Shown here one piece after another: positions 49,795 to 59,307 of a stretch of 64,000 bases of DNA. The notes under the pieces are model-generated. The model searched no databases, had not been told where the DNA came from, and worked only from the letters and a program-made list of their open reading frames with translations. This DNA is from Kribbella antiqua. GTDB lineage: Bacteria; Actinomycetota; Actinomycetes; Propionibacteriales; Kribbellaceae. Where the stretch lies: contig NZ_SLWR01000009.1 in the NCBI RefSeq assembly GCF_004345665.1, forward strand, positions 310,001 through 374,000, given 5' to 3'. The position numbers were made by a program, and so were the translations under genes. Position 1 is the stretch's first letter. Each line of letters begins with the position of its first letter.

Positions 49795-50520
49795 ATGACT
49801 CCCGGACCTGATCTGCAGGAACTCATCAACACGATCAAGGCCGACGCCGGCAGCGACGACGAGCTCGAGCAGCTCGCGGCCGCTGCGGCGACGATCAGCG
49901 AACTGACCAGCACCAGCGACGCAGCGCTCGGGTTCTTCGTGGACCGCGCGCGGGGCGCGGGCAAGTCCTGGGTGGAGATCAGCGCGGTGCTCGGCGTGAG
50001 CAAGCAAGCCGCGCACAAGCGGTTCGCCGACTCCTGGACCAGCAAGCCCGGCTTCCGCCGCTACACCACCCGGACGAAGGCCGTCCTCGACGCCGCGAAG
50101 GATGTCGCGCGCGGACGGAACAACGCGTTCATCGGAACCGAGCACCTGCTGCTGGCCTTGTTCTCGCAGCCCGAGTCGCTGGCGACAAAAGTGCTCCTCG
50201 CTCACAACATCACCGAGGACTCCGTCCGGGCCGCCGTCGACGCCAAGAGCCCCGCCGGCGCGCCGGCGGATGCGGAGACGGTCGAGAAGGCGCTGGATGC
50301 CGAGGATCCGCCGTACACCCGTCGTACCGCGCATGTCCTGCAAGGCGCACTGGGGGAGGCGCTGACACTTGGCCACAACTACATCGGCACCGAGCATCTG
50401 CTGCTCGCCTTCTACCGGGACTCGGCCGGGGTCGCGGCCCAGATCCTCCAGGAGCAAGGCCTCGACGAGAATGCCGCCTGGTCCACACTGCGCGGGTTGT
50501 TCGAGGAACTGGCGAAGTAA
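49795..50520 (+). CDS. Clp N-terminal-domain protein with N-terminal HTH
   Basis: 241 residues. Residues ~35-80 form a helix-turn-helix (GKSWVEISAVLGVSKQAAHK). Two Clp-N repeats follow, each with the signature IGTEHLLLALF/IGTEHLLLAFY (near residues 113 and 197), as in the substrate-receptor domain of ClpC. There is no AAA+ domain, so it cannot unfold proteins itself. Inference: a DNA-binding regulator that senses or uses ClpC-type substrates, probably autoregulated through the adjacent palindromes. The family is widespread in actinobacteria but little studied. Confidence 0.88.
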   Translation: MTPGPDLQELINTIKADAGSDDELEQLAAAAATISELTSTSDAALGFFVDRARGAGKSWVEISAVLGVSKQAAHKRFADSWTSKPGFRRYTTRTKAVLDAAKDVARGRNNAFIGTEHLLLALFSQPESLATKVLLAHNITEDSVRAAVDAKSPAGAPADAETVEKALDAEDPPYTRRTAHVLQGALGEALTLGHNYIGTEHLLLAFYRDSAGVAAQILQEQGLDENAAWSTLRGLFEELAK

Positions 50521-50529
50521 GTTGGGCGC

Positions 50530-51810
50530 ATGCCTGACTGGTCTGTGCGGTTGAGTGAGTTGGCGGGTACGGCGAAGGTCCCGGGCGCGGTGCTCGGGAT
50601 CTGGCACGACGGCGAGACGACGATCACGCCGTACGGCGTGCTGAACAAGAACACCGAGGTCGAGACGACCGAGGACTCGGTCTTCCAGATCGGGTCGATC
50701 AGCAAGCCGTGGACCGCGACGATGATCGTGCAGCTGGCCGCCGAGGGCCGGCTCGGGCTGGACGATCCCGTCGTCAAGCTGTTGCCCGAGGCGCCGATCG
50801 ACCCGCGGGTCACGGTCCGTCACCTGCTCACCCACACGAGCGGGATCGACGGCGACGTGTTCACCGACACCGGCCGCGGCGACGACTGCGTCGAGAAGTA
50901 CGTCGGTCTCCTCGCCGACGCGGAGCTCCTCTATGAACCGGGTACGGCGTACTCCTACTGCAACGCCGGATTCGTCGTAGCCGGCCGGATCATCGAGGTC
51001 CTGGACGGCCGGACCTGGGACGACTCGCTGAAGCAGCGCCTCATCGAACCGCTGGGGCTCAAGAGCACCGTCACCCTGCCCGAAGAAGCGATCCTGCACC
51101 GGGCAGCTGCCGGCCATCTCGCGACCGACGGTTCGCTCGTGAAGACCTGGCAGCTGCCGCGAAGCATCGGTCCGTGCGGGCTGATCACCCAGAGCGCAGG
51201 CGACCTGCTGCGGTTCGCCGAGCTGCATCTCACCGACGACCGGTTCAAGGACATGCAGGAGCAGCAGGTCGTCAACCCCGGCGGGGCCGCCGGGATGACC
51301 GGCGTCGGCCTGACCTGGCGGATCTACGACTGGCAAGGCCGGAAGCTGTTCGGCCACGACGGTACGACGATCTCGCAGCTGGCCTTCCTGCGCATCGATC
51401 CCGAGGCACGCCTGGCCGTCTGCCTGCTGACGAACTCGGGCAACGGTCCGGGTCTGTTCGAACCGCTGGTCTCGGAGATCTTCAGCCACTACGTGGGCGT
51501 CGAGCACCCGGCGCCGCCGCAGCCGATCGACATGCCGATCCTGGACGACCGTCACGTCGGGCGGTACGAACGAGCCGGTGTGCGGCTGGACGTCGTACGG
51601 CGAGATGATCGGCTGGTGGTGCTCGCCCACGCGACCGGGGACCGGCTGGCGTTCGCGGAGGAGCCTGAGCAGGAGTACGAGCTGCATCCGACGGCGCCCG
51701 CCGACGGCGACCATTTCGTCACCCGGGAGTCACCGCTGAACCCGTGGGTGCCTATGACCTTCAGGCCGGGTTACCTGTTCACCTCGGGCCGGGTGACGCC
51801 GAGAAGGTGA
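50530..51810 (+). CDS. beta-lactamase-family serine hydrolase
   Basis: 426 residues. The class C/penicillin-binding catalytic SxxK is GSISKPWTATM, and the Tyr motif is YSYCNAGFVVAGRI. The HxG-like KLFGHDGTTIS replaces the KTG triad. The C-terminal ~90 residues form an extra beta domain. No signal peptide is visible, so it is probably a cytosolic esterase/peptidase rather than a true antibiotic-hydrolysing enzyme. It starts 9 bases after the Clp-N/HTH stop and may be co-transcribed with it. Confidence 0.9.
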   Translation: MPDWSVRLSELAGTAKVPGAVLGIWHDGETTITPYGVLNKNTEVETTEDSVFQIGSISKPWTATMIVQLAAEGRLGLDDPVVKLLPEAPIDPRVTVRHLLTHTSGIDGDVFTDTGRGDDCVEKYVGLLADAELLYEPGTAYSYCNAGFVVAGRIIEVLDGRTWDDSLKQRLIEPLGLKSTVTLPEEAILHRAAAGHLATDGSLVKTWQLPRSIGPCGLITQSAGDLLRFAELHLTDDRFKDMQEQQVVNPGGAAGMTGVGLTWRIYDWQGRKLFGHDGTTISQLAFLRIDPEARLAVCLLTNSGNGPGLFEPLVSEIFSHYVGVEHPAPPQPIDMPILDDRHVGRYERAGVRLDVVRRDDRLVVLAHATGDRLAFAEEPEQEYELHPTAPADGDHFVTRESPLNPWVPMTFRPGYLFTSGRVTPRR

Positions 51811-51855
51811 GATATCGCGAGCGTTCGCTGGGGTGACCGAGCTAACGTCTTCAGG

Positions 51856-53253
51856 GTGACTAGTGCACCTGCTGAACTTCCCCGTAAGGCCGGTGACCTC
51901 CGGGCCGCCGGGTATCTACCACGGTCAGTAAAGGCCGAAATCCGAGACAACCTGCTGAAAGAACTCCGCGCCGGGCGTGATCCCTGGCCGGGGATCGTCG
52001 GATTCACCCGCACGGTGATTCCGCAACTCGAACGCGCCCTGCTCGCGGGGCATGACGTCGTACTCCTGGGTGAGCGCGGTCAGGGCAAGACGCGACTGCT
52101 GCGCACGCTTGTTGGCCTGCTGGACGAGTGGACGCCGGTGATCGAGGGGGCGGAGCTGCCCGAGCACCCGCTCGACCCGATCACTCCGGAATCGCGGCGT
52201 CGGGCCGCCGAGCTTGGTGATGACCTGCCGGTGGCGTGGCTGCATCGCGATCTGCGGTACGCCGAGAAGCTCGCGACTCCGGACACGTCTGTTGGAGACC
52301 TGATTGGTGACGTCGACCCGGTCAAGGTGGCCGAGGGACGTAGCTTGGGAGATCCGGAGACCATCCATTTCGGTCTGGTCCCGCGGTCGCACCGCGGGAT
52401 TGTCGCGATCAACGAGCTGCCGGACCTGGCCGAGCGGATCCAGGTCGCGTTGCTGAACGTGATGGAGGAGCGCGACATCCAGGTCCGCGGGTACACGCTG
52501 CGGCTGCCGCTCGACGTGTTGCTGGTGGCAACGGCCAACCCGGAGGACTACACCAACCGCGGCCGCATCATCACGCCGCTGAAGGACCGGTTCGGCGCCG
52601 AGGTCCGGACCCACTACCCGCTCGACATCGACGCCGAGGTGGACGTGATCCGGCAGGAGGCCGAGTTCACCGCCGAGGTGGGTGAGCCGCTGCTGGAGGT
52701 ACTCGCGCGCTTCGTCCGGCACTTGCGGGAGTCGACCGCGATCGACCAGCGGTCGGGTGTGTCCGCCCGGTTCGCGGTGGCCGCGGCCGAGACGATCGCC
52801 GCGGCCGCGTTGCGCCGGAGTGCGATCACCGGTGAGGAGCCGGCCGTCGCGCGTCCGGTCGACCTCGAAGCCGTGCCCGCCGTACTGCGGGGCAAGCTCG
52901 AGTTCGAGCCGGGTGAGGAAGGGCGCGAGATCGAGCTGCTCGAGTACCTGCTACGGCGGTCGGTTGCGGACACCGCGCGGGAGCGGTTCGCCGGTCTCGA
53001 CCTCAGTCCGCTCGCCCATGCGATTGCCGACGGCAACCTTGTGACGACCGGTGAGCGGGTGCCGGGTCGCGACGTACTCGCGGCCTTGCCCGAGCTGCCG
53101 GTGCTGCACGACGTCGCGGCCCGGGCCGGTGTCGAACCGAACGAGTCGCCCGGCCGTATCGCCGCCGCGGTCGAGCTCGCGTTGGAGATGCTCTACCTGT
53201 CCAAACGTGTCGCCAAGGACGCCGACAACGACACGACCATCTACGGGGTCTGA
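51856..53253 (+). CDS. MoxR/magnesium-chelatase-like AAA+ ATPase
   Basis: 465 residues. Walker A is LLGERGQGKTRLLRTL, Walker B-like GIVAINELPDL, sensor 1 region VLLVATANPEDYTNRGRII, and the arginine-finger region TPLKDRFGAEVRTHY. The C-terminal lid covers the last ~200 residues. It is followed 1 base later by a VWA-domain gene, the classical MoxR-VWA pairing in which the ATPase remodels a client through a metal-binding partner. The GTG start at 51856 follows a 45-base gap. Confidence 0.92.
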   Translation: MTSAPAELPRKAGDLRAAGYLPRSVKAEIRDNLLKELRAGRDPWPGIVGFTRTVIPQLERALLAGHDVVLLGERGQGKTRLLRTLVGLLDEWTPVIEGAELPEHPLDPITPESRRRAAELGDDLPVAWLHRDLRYAEKLATPDTSVGDLIGDVDPVKVAEGRSLGDPETIHFGLVPRSHRGIVAINELPDLAERIQVALLNVMEERDIQVRGYTLRLPLDVLLVATANPEDYTNRGRIITPLKDRFGAEVRTHYPLDIDAEVDVIRQEAEFTAEVGEPLLEVLARFVRHLRESTAIDQRSGVSARFAVAAAETIAAAALRRSAITGEEPAVARPVDLEAVPAVLRGKLEFEPGEEGREIELLEYLLRRSVADTARERFAGLDLSPLAHAIADGNLVTTGERVPGRDVLAALPELPVLHDVAARAGVEPNESPGRIAAAVELALEMLYLSKRVAKDADNDTTIYGV

Positions 53254-53254
53254 C

Positions 53255-55216
53255 ATGTCGGCGTCGATACCGGAAGGCTGGTCCTACGGTCCGTGGCATG
53301 ACGGGCCGGATCCGCTCGCCGCGCCGGTGGATCTGCGCGACGCGCTGGACGAGATCGGCCGCGACGTGATGAACGGTTCGTCGCCGCGGTCCGCGCTGGA
53401 GGAGATGCTCCGGCGCGGCACCCGGAACACGCAGGGCCTGGACGATCTCACCCGCCGGCTGTGGGAACGCCGCCGCGAGATCCAGCGGCGGCACAACCTC
53501 GACGGGACGCTGCGCGACGTCCAGCGGCTGCTCGACGAGGCGCTCGCGGCCGAGCGGCGTGAGTTGTTCCCGAACCCGTCCGACGACGCCCGGTTCAAGG
53601 AGGCCGAGCTCGACGCGCTTCCGGCTGGTACGGCGGCCGCCGTACGGGAGCTGGCCAATTATCAGTGGGAGTCGTCGGAGGCCCGGGAGAAGTACGAGCA
53701 GATTCGCGAGTTGCTCGGGCGCGAGCTGCTGGGGTCGCGGTTCGAGGGCATGAAGGAGGCGCTGCAGCAGACCACGCCGGAGGACGTGGAACGCATCAAC
53801 GAGATGCTGACCGACCTCAATGCGCTGCTGGCGGCGCATGCGCAGGGCCGGCCGGACGTGCCGCAGCTGTTCGACGAGTTCATGGCCAAGCACGGCGAGT
53901 TCTTCCCGGAGAATCCGCGCAACGTCGACGAACTGATCGACGTACTGGCGCAACGGGCGGCCGCGGCGCAGCGGATGCTGAACTCGATGACGGCCGAGCA
54001 GCGGGCCGAGTTGATGGAACTGTCGCAGCAAGCGTTCGGCAGTCCGCAGCTCGCGCAGCAGCTGGCGCAGCTGGATGCTCAGTTGCAGTCGCTGCGGCCA
54101 GGAGAGGACTGGTCCGGATCGGAGCGCATGAGTGGCGACGATCCCCTCGGTCTTGCCGAAGGCGCTCGAGCGATGTCGGATCTGGCCGAGCTGGATGCGC
54201 TGGCCGAGCAGTTGGCGCAGTCGTATCCGGGGGCGCGGCTGGAGGACATTGATCTCGATGCCCTCACCCGTCAACTCGGGGACGAGGCGACGGTCGATGC
54301 TCGTCGGTTGTCGGAGCTGGAGCGGCAACTGCGCGAGCAGGGGCTGATCGAGCGTGCGCCCGACGGTTCGCTGCGGTTGTCGCCGAAGGCGCTGCGGCAA
54401 TTGGGTCAGACCGCGCTGGCCGACGTACTGCGGAGTGCCCGGGGTTCGGGTGAACGCGACGCGGCCAACGCGGGTGCGGCCGGTGAGCTGAGTGGCTCGA
54501 CTCGCCGGTGGCAGTTCGGCGACACCCAGCCGTGGGACGTCCCCCGGACGGTGCGGAACGCCGTACTGCGGACTGCGGGGGTCGGCTCACGATCGGTCAA
54601 GCTCGACGTCGCGGACGTGGAGATTGCCGAGACCGAGCATCGGGCGCGTGCCGCGGTCGCGTTGCTGGTGGACACGTCGTGGTCGATGGTCCAGGAGGGC
54701 CGCTGGCTGCCGATGAAACGTACGGCGCTCGCACTGCACCAGCTGATCTCGACCCGCTACCGCAACGACGCGCTCCAGCTGATCACGTTCGGCCGGTACG
54801 CCGGCGTCGTCGAACTGCCGCAGTTGATCGGCATGGAAGGCACCTGGGAGCAGGGCACGAACGCGCACCACGCGCTGCTCCTGGCCGGACGCCACCTGCG
54901 TCGCCATCCGGATGCGCAGCCGGTGGTTCTGATGGTGACCGACGGCGAGCCGACCGCTCACCTTGAGCCGGACGGTACGGCGGAGTTCTCGTATCCGCCC
55001 GAGCCGGCGACGCTGCGGAAGACGATCTTCGAGGTGGACCGGCTGGCGAAGCTCGGCGCGTCGCTGACGGTGTTCCGGCTCGGCGACGATCCGCGGCTGA
55101 ACGCGTTCGTCGATCTGCTCGCCCGGCGCAGTGGCGGCCGGGTGCTCGCCCCGGACCCCGATGGGCTCGGTGCGGCGGTCGTCGGCGACTACCTGAGGAC
55201 CCGCCGCAAGCTCTAG
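53255..55216 (+). CDS. VWA-domain protein, partner of the MoxR-like ATPase
   Basis: 653 residues. The first ~440 are helical and charged (many Glu/Gln/Arg; for example MTAEQRAELMELSQQAFGSP). The C-terminal ~210 residues form a von Willebrand A domain with an intact MIDAS: DTSWSM, the Thr of QGTNAHHAL and the Asp of VTDGEPT. There is no signal peptide or membrane anchor, so it acts in the cytosol. ATG 53255 follows the ATPase stop by 1 base. A strong terminator follows. The client is unknown. Confidence 0.92.
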   Translation: MSASIPEGWSYGPWHDGPDPLAAPVDLRDALDEIGRDVMNGSSPRSALEEMLRRGTRNTQGLDDLTRRLWERRREIQRRHNLDGTLRDVQRLLDEALAAERRELFPNPSDDARFKEAELDALPAGTAAAVRELANYQWESSEAREKYEQIRELLGRELLGSRFEGMKEALQQTTPEDVERINEMLTDLNALLAAHAQGRPDVPQLFDEFMAKHGEFFPENPRNVDELIDVLAQRAAAAQRMLNSMTAEQRAELMELSQQAFGSPQLAQQLAQLDAQLQSLRPGEDWSGSERMSGDDPLGLAEGARAMSDLAELDALAEQLAQSYPGARLEDIDLDALTRQLGDEATVDARRLSELERQLREQGLIERAPDGSLRLSPKALRQLGQTALADVLRSARGSGERDAANAGAAGELSGSTRRWQFGDTQPWDVPRTVRNAVLRTAGVGSRSVKLDVADVEIAETEHRARAAVALLVDTSWSMVQEGRWLPMKRTALALHQLISTRYRNDALQLITFGRYAGVVELPQLIGMEGTWEQGTNAHHALLLAGRHLRRHPDAQPVVLMVTDGEPTAHLEPDGTAEFSYPPEPATLRKTIFEVDRLAKLGASLTVFRLGDDPRLNAFVDLLARRSGGRVLAPDPDGLGAAVVGDYLRTRRKL

Positions 55217-55238
55217 CAAGCACCTCGGACACCACCTC

Positions 55239-55274
55239 GGGACCTCGGACATCTGACCAGATGTCCGAGGTCCC
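55239..55274 (+). terminator. intrinsic terminator of the MoxR-VWA operon
   Basis: GGGACCTCGGACATCT (55239-55254) pairs perfectly with AGATGTCCGAGGTCCC (55259-55274) over a 4-base loop and is followed by GTTTTCTT, a clear U-tract. It lies 22 bases past the VWA stop. Confidence 0.95.
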
Positions 55275-55539
55275 GTTTTCTTGTCCGCACCTCCGTCGAG
55301 TGCGGATCGCGGTCGGCTGCAGATTCCGCGGTCAACGTGCTGTTTGTCTCGCGTTGTCAACCAGGCAAGGGTTTTCCGGCCTTCGACCTGTGGGCAGAGT
55401 CACGTTCGTGCTGTGAGACCAGTGTTCAACTGGACTGTTTTTTTGGCTTACTCTGAAAACACGCCCCCGCCGCCGGAGTCGATGGGCCAGCGGGCCACCT
55501 CACCGCGCTCCAGCACCACCTGAAACCCAGGGAGTGATC
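55275..55539 (+). promoter_or_regulatory. ppdK upstream region
   Basis: 265 bases with no gene. Features seen are TTGTCA near 55354, a 5-bp hairpin CCAGT-GTTCA-ACTGG (55419-55433) closely followed by seven Ts (55438-55444), and the ppdK ribosome binding site CCAGGGA. The T-run is rare in this genome; the region may hold a promoter or a small attenuator, but no hexamer pair is convincing. Confidence 0.4.
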
Positions 55540-58194
55540 GTGCCGAATCTCGTCTACGACTTCGCCGCAGGCAACAAGGACATGAAGGATCTGCTCGGTG
55601 GAAAGGGGGCGAACCTGGCCGAGATGACCAATCTCGGCCTTCCCGTCCCGCCGGGCTTCACCATCACCACCGAAGCCTGCAAGGTCTACCTGAAGACCGG
55701 CTCGGTCCCGCCGGAGCTGGCCGACGAGATCGACCATCACGTCGACGAGTTGCAGCGGAGGATGGGCAAGAAGCTCGGCCAGGCCGACGACCCGCTGCTG
55801 GTGTCGGTCCGCTCCGGTGCGGCGGCGTCGATGCCCGGGATGATGGAAACGGTCCTGAACGTCGGCCTCAACGACGACTCGGTGAACGGCCTCGCGCACC
55901 AGTCCGGCAACCCGCGGTTCGCCTGGGACGCCTACCGGCGGCTGATCCAGATGTTCGGCAAGACCGTGCTCGGCATGGAAGGCGAAGTGTTCGAGGACGC
56001 GCTGGAGAAGGCCAAGGAAGCCAAGGGCGCACGTAGCGACCTCGACCTGGATGCCGACGACCTGAAGGCCCTGGTCGAGAACTTCAAGCACGCCGTACAC
56101 GAGCACACCGGCCGCGAGTTCCCGCAGGACCCGCGGACCCAGATGGACCTCGCGATCGCGGCGGTCTTCGGCTCCTGGAACTCGGAGCGCGCGATCCTCT
56201 ACCGCCGCCAGGAGCGCATCGGCGCCGACCTCGGTACGGCGGTCAACATCTGCTCGATGGTGTTCGGCAACCTCGGCATGGACTCCGGCACCGGCGTCGC
56301 CTTCACTCGCGACCCATCCACCGGCCAGCAGGGCGTGTACGGCGACTACCTGCAGAACGCGCAGGGCGAAGACGTCGTCGCCGGCATCCGCAACACGGTC
56401 CCACTGGCGGACCTCGAGCAGATCGACAAGGCGTCGTACGACGATCTGATGCGGATCATGGCCACCCTCGAAGGGCACTATCGCGACCTGTGCGACATCG
56501 AGTTCACGGTCGAGCGCGGCAAGTTGTGGATGCTGCAGACGCGCGTCGGCAAGCGGACCGCGGCGGCCGCGTTCCGGATCGCGACCAGCCTGGTCGACGA
56601 AGGCGTGATCGACATCGACGAGGCGCTCCGGCGGGTGAAGGGTGCGCAGCTCGCGCAGCTGATGTTCCCGCGGTTCGACGCGGACGCTTCGAAGGAGAAG
56701 ATCGCGAAAGGCATCGGTGCTTCGCCGGGCGCGGCGTCGGGCAAGGTCGTCTTCACGTCCGCGGCGGCGGTCGAGGCGGCGGAGCGCGGTGAGAAAGTCA
56801 TCCTGGTACGGCGCGAGACGAACCCGGACGACCTGCACGGCATGATCGCGGCGCAAGGCATCCTGACCAGCCGTGGCGGCAAGACCTCGCACGCGGCGGT
56901 GGTCGCCCGCGGCATGGGCAAGACCTGTGTCTGCGGCGCCGAGGAACTCGACGTGAATGTTGCCCAAGGCACCATCAAGGTCCACGGCTCGGTGATCGAG
57001 GCGGGCGAGATGATCTCGATCGACGGCACCACCGGCGAGGTGTTCCGCGGTGAGGTCCCGGTCGTCCCGTCGCCGGTTGTGCAGTACTTCGAAGGATCGC
57101 TGGCTCCGGACGCCGGCGACGAACTGGTGGAGTCGGTCCACCGGTTGATCTCGCATGCGGACGACGTACGGCGTCTCGGCGTACGAACCAATGCGGACAC
57201 CGCGGAAGACGCGGCCCGGGCCCTGCGGTTCGGCGCCGAGGGGATTGGGTTGTGCCGGACCGAGCACATGTTCCTGGGGGAGCGGCGGGTGTCGGTCGAG
57301 CGGTTGATCCTGGCCGAGACCGACGAGGAGCGCGAGGGCGCGCTGGCCGAGCTGGAGCCGCTGCAGCGTGGCGACTTCCTCGAGCTGCTCGCGGCGATGG
57401 ACGGCGTACCGGTGACGATCCGGCTGATCGACCCGCCGCTGCACGAGTTCCTGCCGTCGATGGAGGACCTGGCGGTCAAGGTCGCGCTCGCTCGCGAACG
57501 CGGCGAGGACCCGGGGCACGACGCGGCCTTGCTGGTGGCAGTCGAGCGGCTGCACGAGGAGAACCCGATGCTCGGTCTGCGCGGAGTGCGGCTCGGGCTG
57601 GTCGTCCCCGGTCTGTTCGCGATGCAGGTACGGGCGATCGCGTCGGCGACGGTGGAGCTTCGCTCGCAGGGCAAGGACCCACAGCCGGAGATCATGATCC
57701 CGCTGGTAGGCGCTGTTCAGGAGCTGCACCTCGCGCGGGACGAGGTGGAACGCGTGCTCGCCGAGGTCGGCGTGGCGGGGGAGATCCCGATCGGCACGAT
57801 GATCGAGCTGCCGCGCGCGGCGGTGATCGCGGACCAGATCGCCGAGGCGGCCGACTTCTTCTCGTTCGGTACGAACGACCTGACCCAGACCACCTGGGGT
57901 TTCAGCCGCGACGACGTCGAGGGCGCGTTCTTCTCGCGGTATCTGGAGAAGGGCATCTTCGCGGTGTCGCCGTTCGAGTCGATCGACCGTGAAGGGGTCG
58001 GAGCGCTGGTGCGGACCGGCGTCGATCGCGGCCGCGCGACCAAGCCGGAGCTGAAGCTCGGCATCTGCGGCGAACACGGCGGCGACCCGGACAGCATCCA
58101 CTTCTTCCACGAAGCCGGCCTGGACTACGTCTCGTGCTCCCCGTTCCGCATCCCCGTAGCCCGCCTGGAGGCCGGCCGCGCCTCGCTCGACTGA
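55540..58194 (+). CDS. ppdK: pyruvate, phosphate dikinase
   Basis: An 884-residue enzyme interconverting pyruvate + ATP + Pi and PEP + AMP + PPi. The N-terminal ATP-grasp domain begins NLVYDFAAGNKDMKDLLGGK. The swivelling domain carries the phosphohistidine in ILTSRGGKTSHAAVVARGMG. The C-terminal TIM barrel has the PEP/Mg site and ends with the catalytic Cys of LGICGEHGGDPDSI. GTG 55540 follows CCAGGGA by six bases and is preferred to GTG 55534. It lies between two terminators, so it is monocistronic. No PPDK regulatory kinase adjoins it. Confidence 0.97.
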   Translation: MPNLVYDFAAGNKDMKDLLGGKGANLAEMTNLGLPVPPGFTITTEACKVYLKTGSVPPELADEIDHHVDELQRRMGKKLGQADDPLLVSVRSGAAASMPGMMETVLNVGLNDDSVNGLAHQSGNPRFAWDAYRRLIQMFGKTVLGMEGEVFEDALEKAKEAKGARSDLDLDADDLKALVENFKHAVHEHTGREFPQDPRTQMDLAIAAVFGSWNSERAILYRRQERIGADLGTAVNICSMVFGNLGMDSGTGVAFTRDPSTGQQGVYGDYLQNAQGEDVVAGIRNTVPLADLEQIDKASYDDLMRIMATLEGHYRDLCDIEFTVERGKLWMLQTRVGKRTAAAAFRIATSLVDEGVIDIDEALRRVKGAQLAQLMFPRFDADASKEKIAKGIGASPGAASGKVVFTSAAAVEAAERGEKVILVRRETNPDDLHGMIAAQGILTSRGGKTSHAAVVARGMGKTCVCGAEELDVNVAQGTIKVHGSVIEAGEMISIDGTTGEVFRGEVPVVPSPVVQYFEGSLAPDAGDELVESVHRLISHADDVRRLGVRTNADTAEDAARALRFGAEGIGLCRTEHMFLGERRVSVERLILAETDEEREGALAELEPLQRGDFLELLAAMDGVPVTIRLIDPPLHEFLPSMEDLAVKVALARERGEDPGHDAALLVAVERLHEENPMLGLRGVRLGLVVPGLFAMQVRAIASATVELRSQGKDPQPEIMIPLVGAVQELHLARDEVERVLAEVGVAGEIPIGTMIELPRAAVIADQIAEAADFFSFGTNDLTQTTWGFSRDDVEGAFFSRYLEKGIFAVSPFESIDREGVGALVRTGVDRGRATKPELKLGICGEHGGDPDSIHFFHEAGLDYVSCSPFRIPVARLEAGRASLD

Positions 58195-58206
58195 CCCCGA
58201 CCTTGG

Positions 58207-58251
58207 GAAGCCACCGACCATTTCGCGGCGGAGGAAATGGTTGGTGGCTTC
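58207..58251 (+). terminator. long hairpin after ppdK
   Basis: GAAGCCACCGACCATTTC (58207-58224) pairs with GAAATGGTTGGTGGCTTC (58234-58251), 18 bp with a single G-T pair, over a 9-base loop. There is a weak U-tract only. Confidence 0.85.
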
Positions 58252-58278
58252 TCAACGTCGCCAGCTAGCGTGCCTGGA

Positions 58279-58876
58279 GTGAGTAGGGAGCTGCTGCGCA
58301 CGACGTTTGGTGAGGTCGCGGAGTTGTACGACCGCGTCAGGCCGACGTACCCGCCCGAGATGTACGACGACCTCGCTCGACTGCTGGGGAATCCGCGGCC
58401 GCGGGTGCTCGAGATCGGGCCGGGGACCGGTCAGGCGACGGCGCCGATGGTCGCGCGCGGGTGGTCGGTGACGGCGGTCGAGCTGAGTCCTGACCTGGCC
58501 CGGGTGGCGCAGGCGAAGCGAGCAGTTCTGGGTCGAGGTGCAGGACTGCTATCGGCGGTTCACCGATGATCCGGATGAGCGCGGGCTGCCCGCGGCGGAC
58601 GAGATTGCGAAGGACTCGGCGGAGTTCGATGCGTCGGGGCGGTTCGGGACTGTGGAGTTTCGGCGGTATGAGTGGGAGGCGGCTTATACGACCGCGGAGT
58701 ACCTCGACTTGTTGTCGTCGTACTCGGGGAATCTGTCCTTGACAGGGGAGCGGCGTGACGGACTGTATAGGTGTATCAGCGCTCTCATGGATCGGTTTAG
58801 TGGTTCTGTCACGAAGCGTTACCTGTTCCAACTCTCCGCAGCAATTTGTCTGCACAACCCCTTGCATGAGAGCTGA
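58279..58876 (+). pseudogene. class I SAM-dependent methyltransferase, internally deleted
   Basis: The N-terminal ~80 residues are a methyltransferase start (TFGEVAELYDRVRPTYPPEM, motif I VLEIGPGTGQATAPMVARG, then VTAVELSPDLARVAQAK). The frame then ends. A second frame, open from about 58522, gives the C-terminal part (QFWVEVQDCYRRFTDDP, FRRYEWEAAYTTAEYLDLLS, TKRYLFQLSA). The central ~90 residues of a usual ~260-residue enzyme are missing at the junction near 58522-58530. It is a non-functional remnant. Confidence 0.82.
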
Positions 58877-59015
58877 AAGAACGGTCATTATTACCGGGCG
58901 GGAAGGGCGATCACTCGTCGACTTTCGGGTCTGACTCGAACCAGCCGCTGTGGCGGCTCGTGACTCCCTTCCCGCACCAAATCCCTTGTATTACAGGCCG
59001 TGTAGGGTTTCTGTC

Positions 59016-59294
59016 ATGGCCCAATTTGTCGTGCAGTTGCGCTTCGACCTTGCCGAGACCGAGCGCCGGATGAAGGTCCGTCCGGCCCACCGCGAGTACC
59101 TCACCGAGCTCAAGGCCGCCGGCAAGCTCGTCGCCGCCGGCCCCTTCGCCGACCAGACCGGCGCGCTGCTCATCTACGACGTCGCCGACGAGGCCGAACT
59201 CCGCGAGATCCTCGCCAAAGACCCGTACACCGCCGAGGACGTCTACGAGATCGCGACCCTCGCCGAGTGGCAGCCCCTGTTCCCACTGAGTTAA
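59016..59294 (+). CDS. YciI-family protein
   Basis: 92 residues. The YCII domain reads FVVQLRFDLAETERRMKVRP, AHREYLTELKAAGKLVAAGP (with the family His/Asp residues), FADQTGALLIYDVADEAEL and AKDPYTAEDVYEIATLAEWQ. It has a ferredoxin-like fold; the function is not established, and members often act as small dehydratase- or dechlorinase-like proteins. A diverged duplicate of its last 63 bases lies just downstream. Confidence 0.9.
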   Translation: MAQFVVQLRFDLAETERRMKVRPAHREYLTELKAAGKLVAAGPFADQTGALLIYDVADEAELREILAKDPYTAEDVYEIATLAEWQPLFPLS

Positions 59295-59307
59295 TTGCTG
59301 TGGTGGG

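Noticed and set aside
50530..51810. Antibiotic-resistance beta-lactamase
   Set aside because: It has SxxK and YxN motifs but no signal peptide and an HDG in place of KTG; a general serine hydrolase is more likely.
55419..55444. Hairpin CCAGT/ACTGG followed by seven Ts as a terminator before ppdK
   Set aside because: Stem is only 5 bp and the upstream operon is already closed by a perfect 16-bp terminator; kept only as a note in the upstream region.
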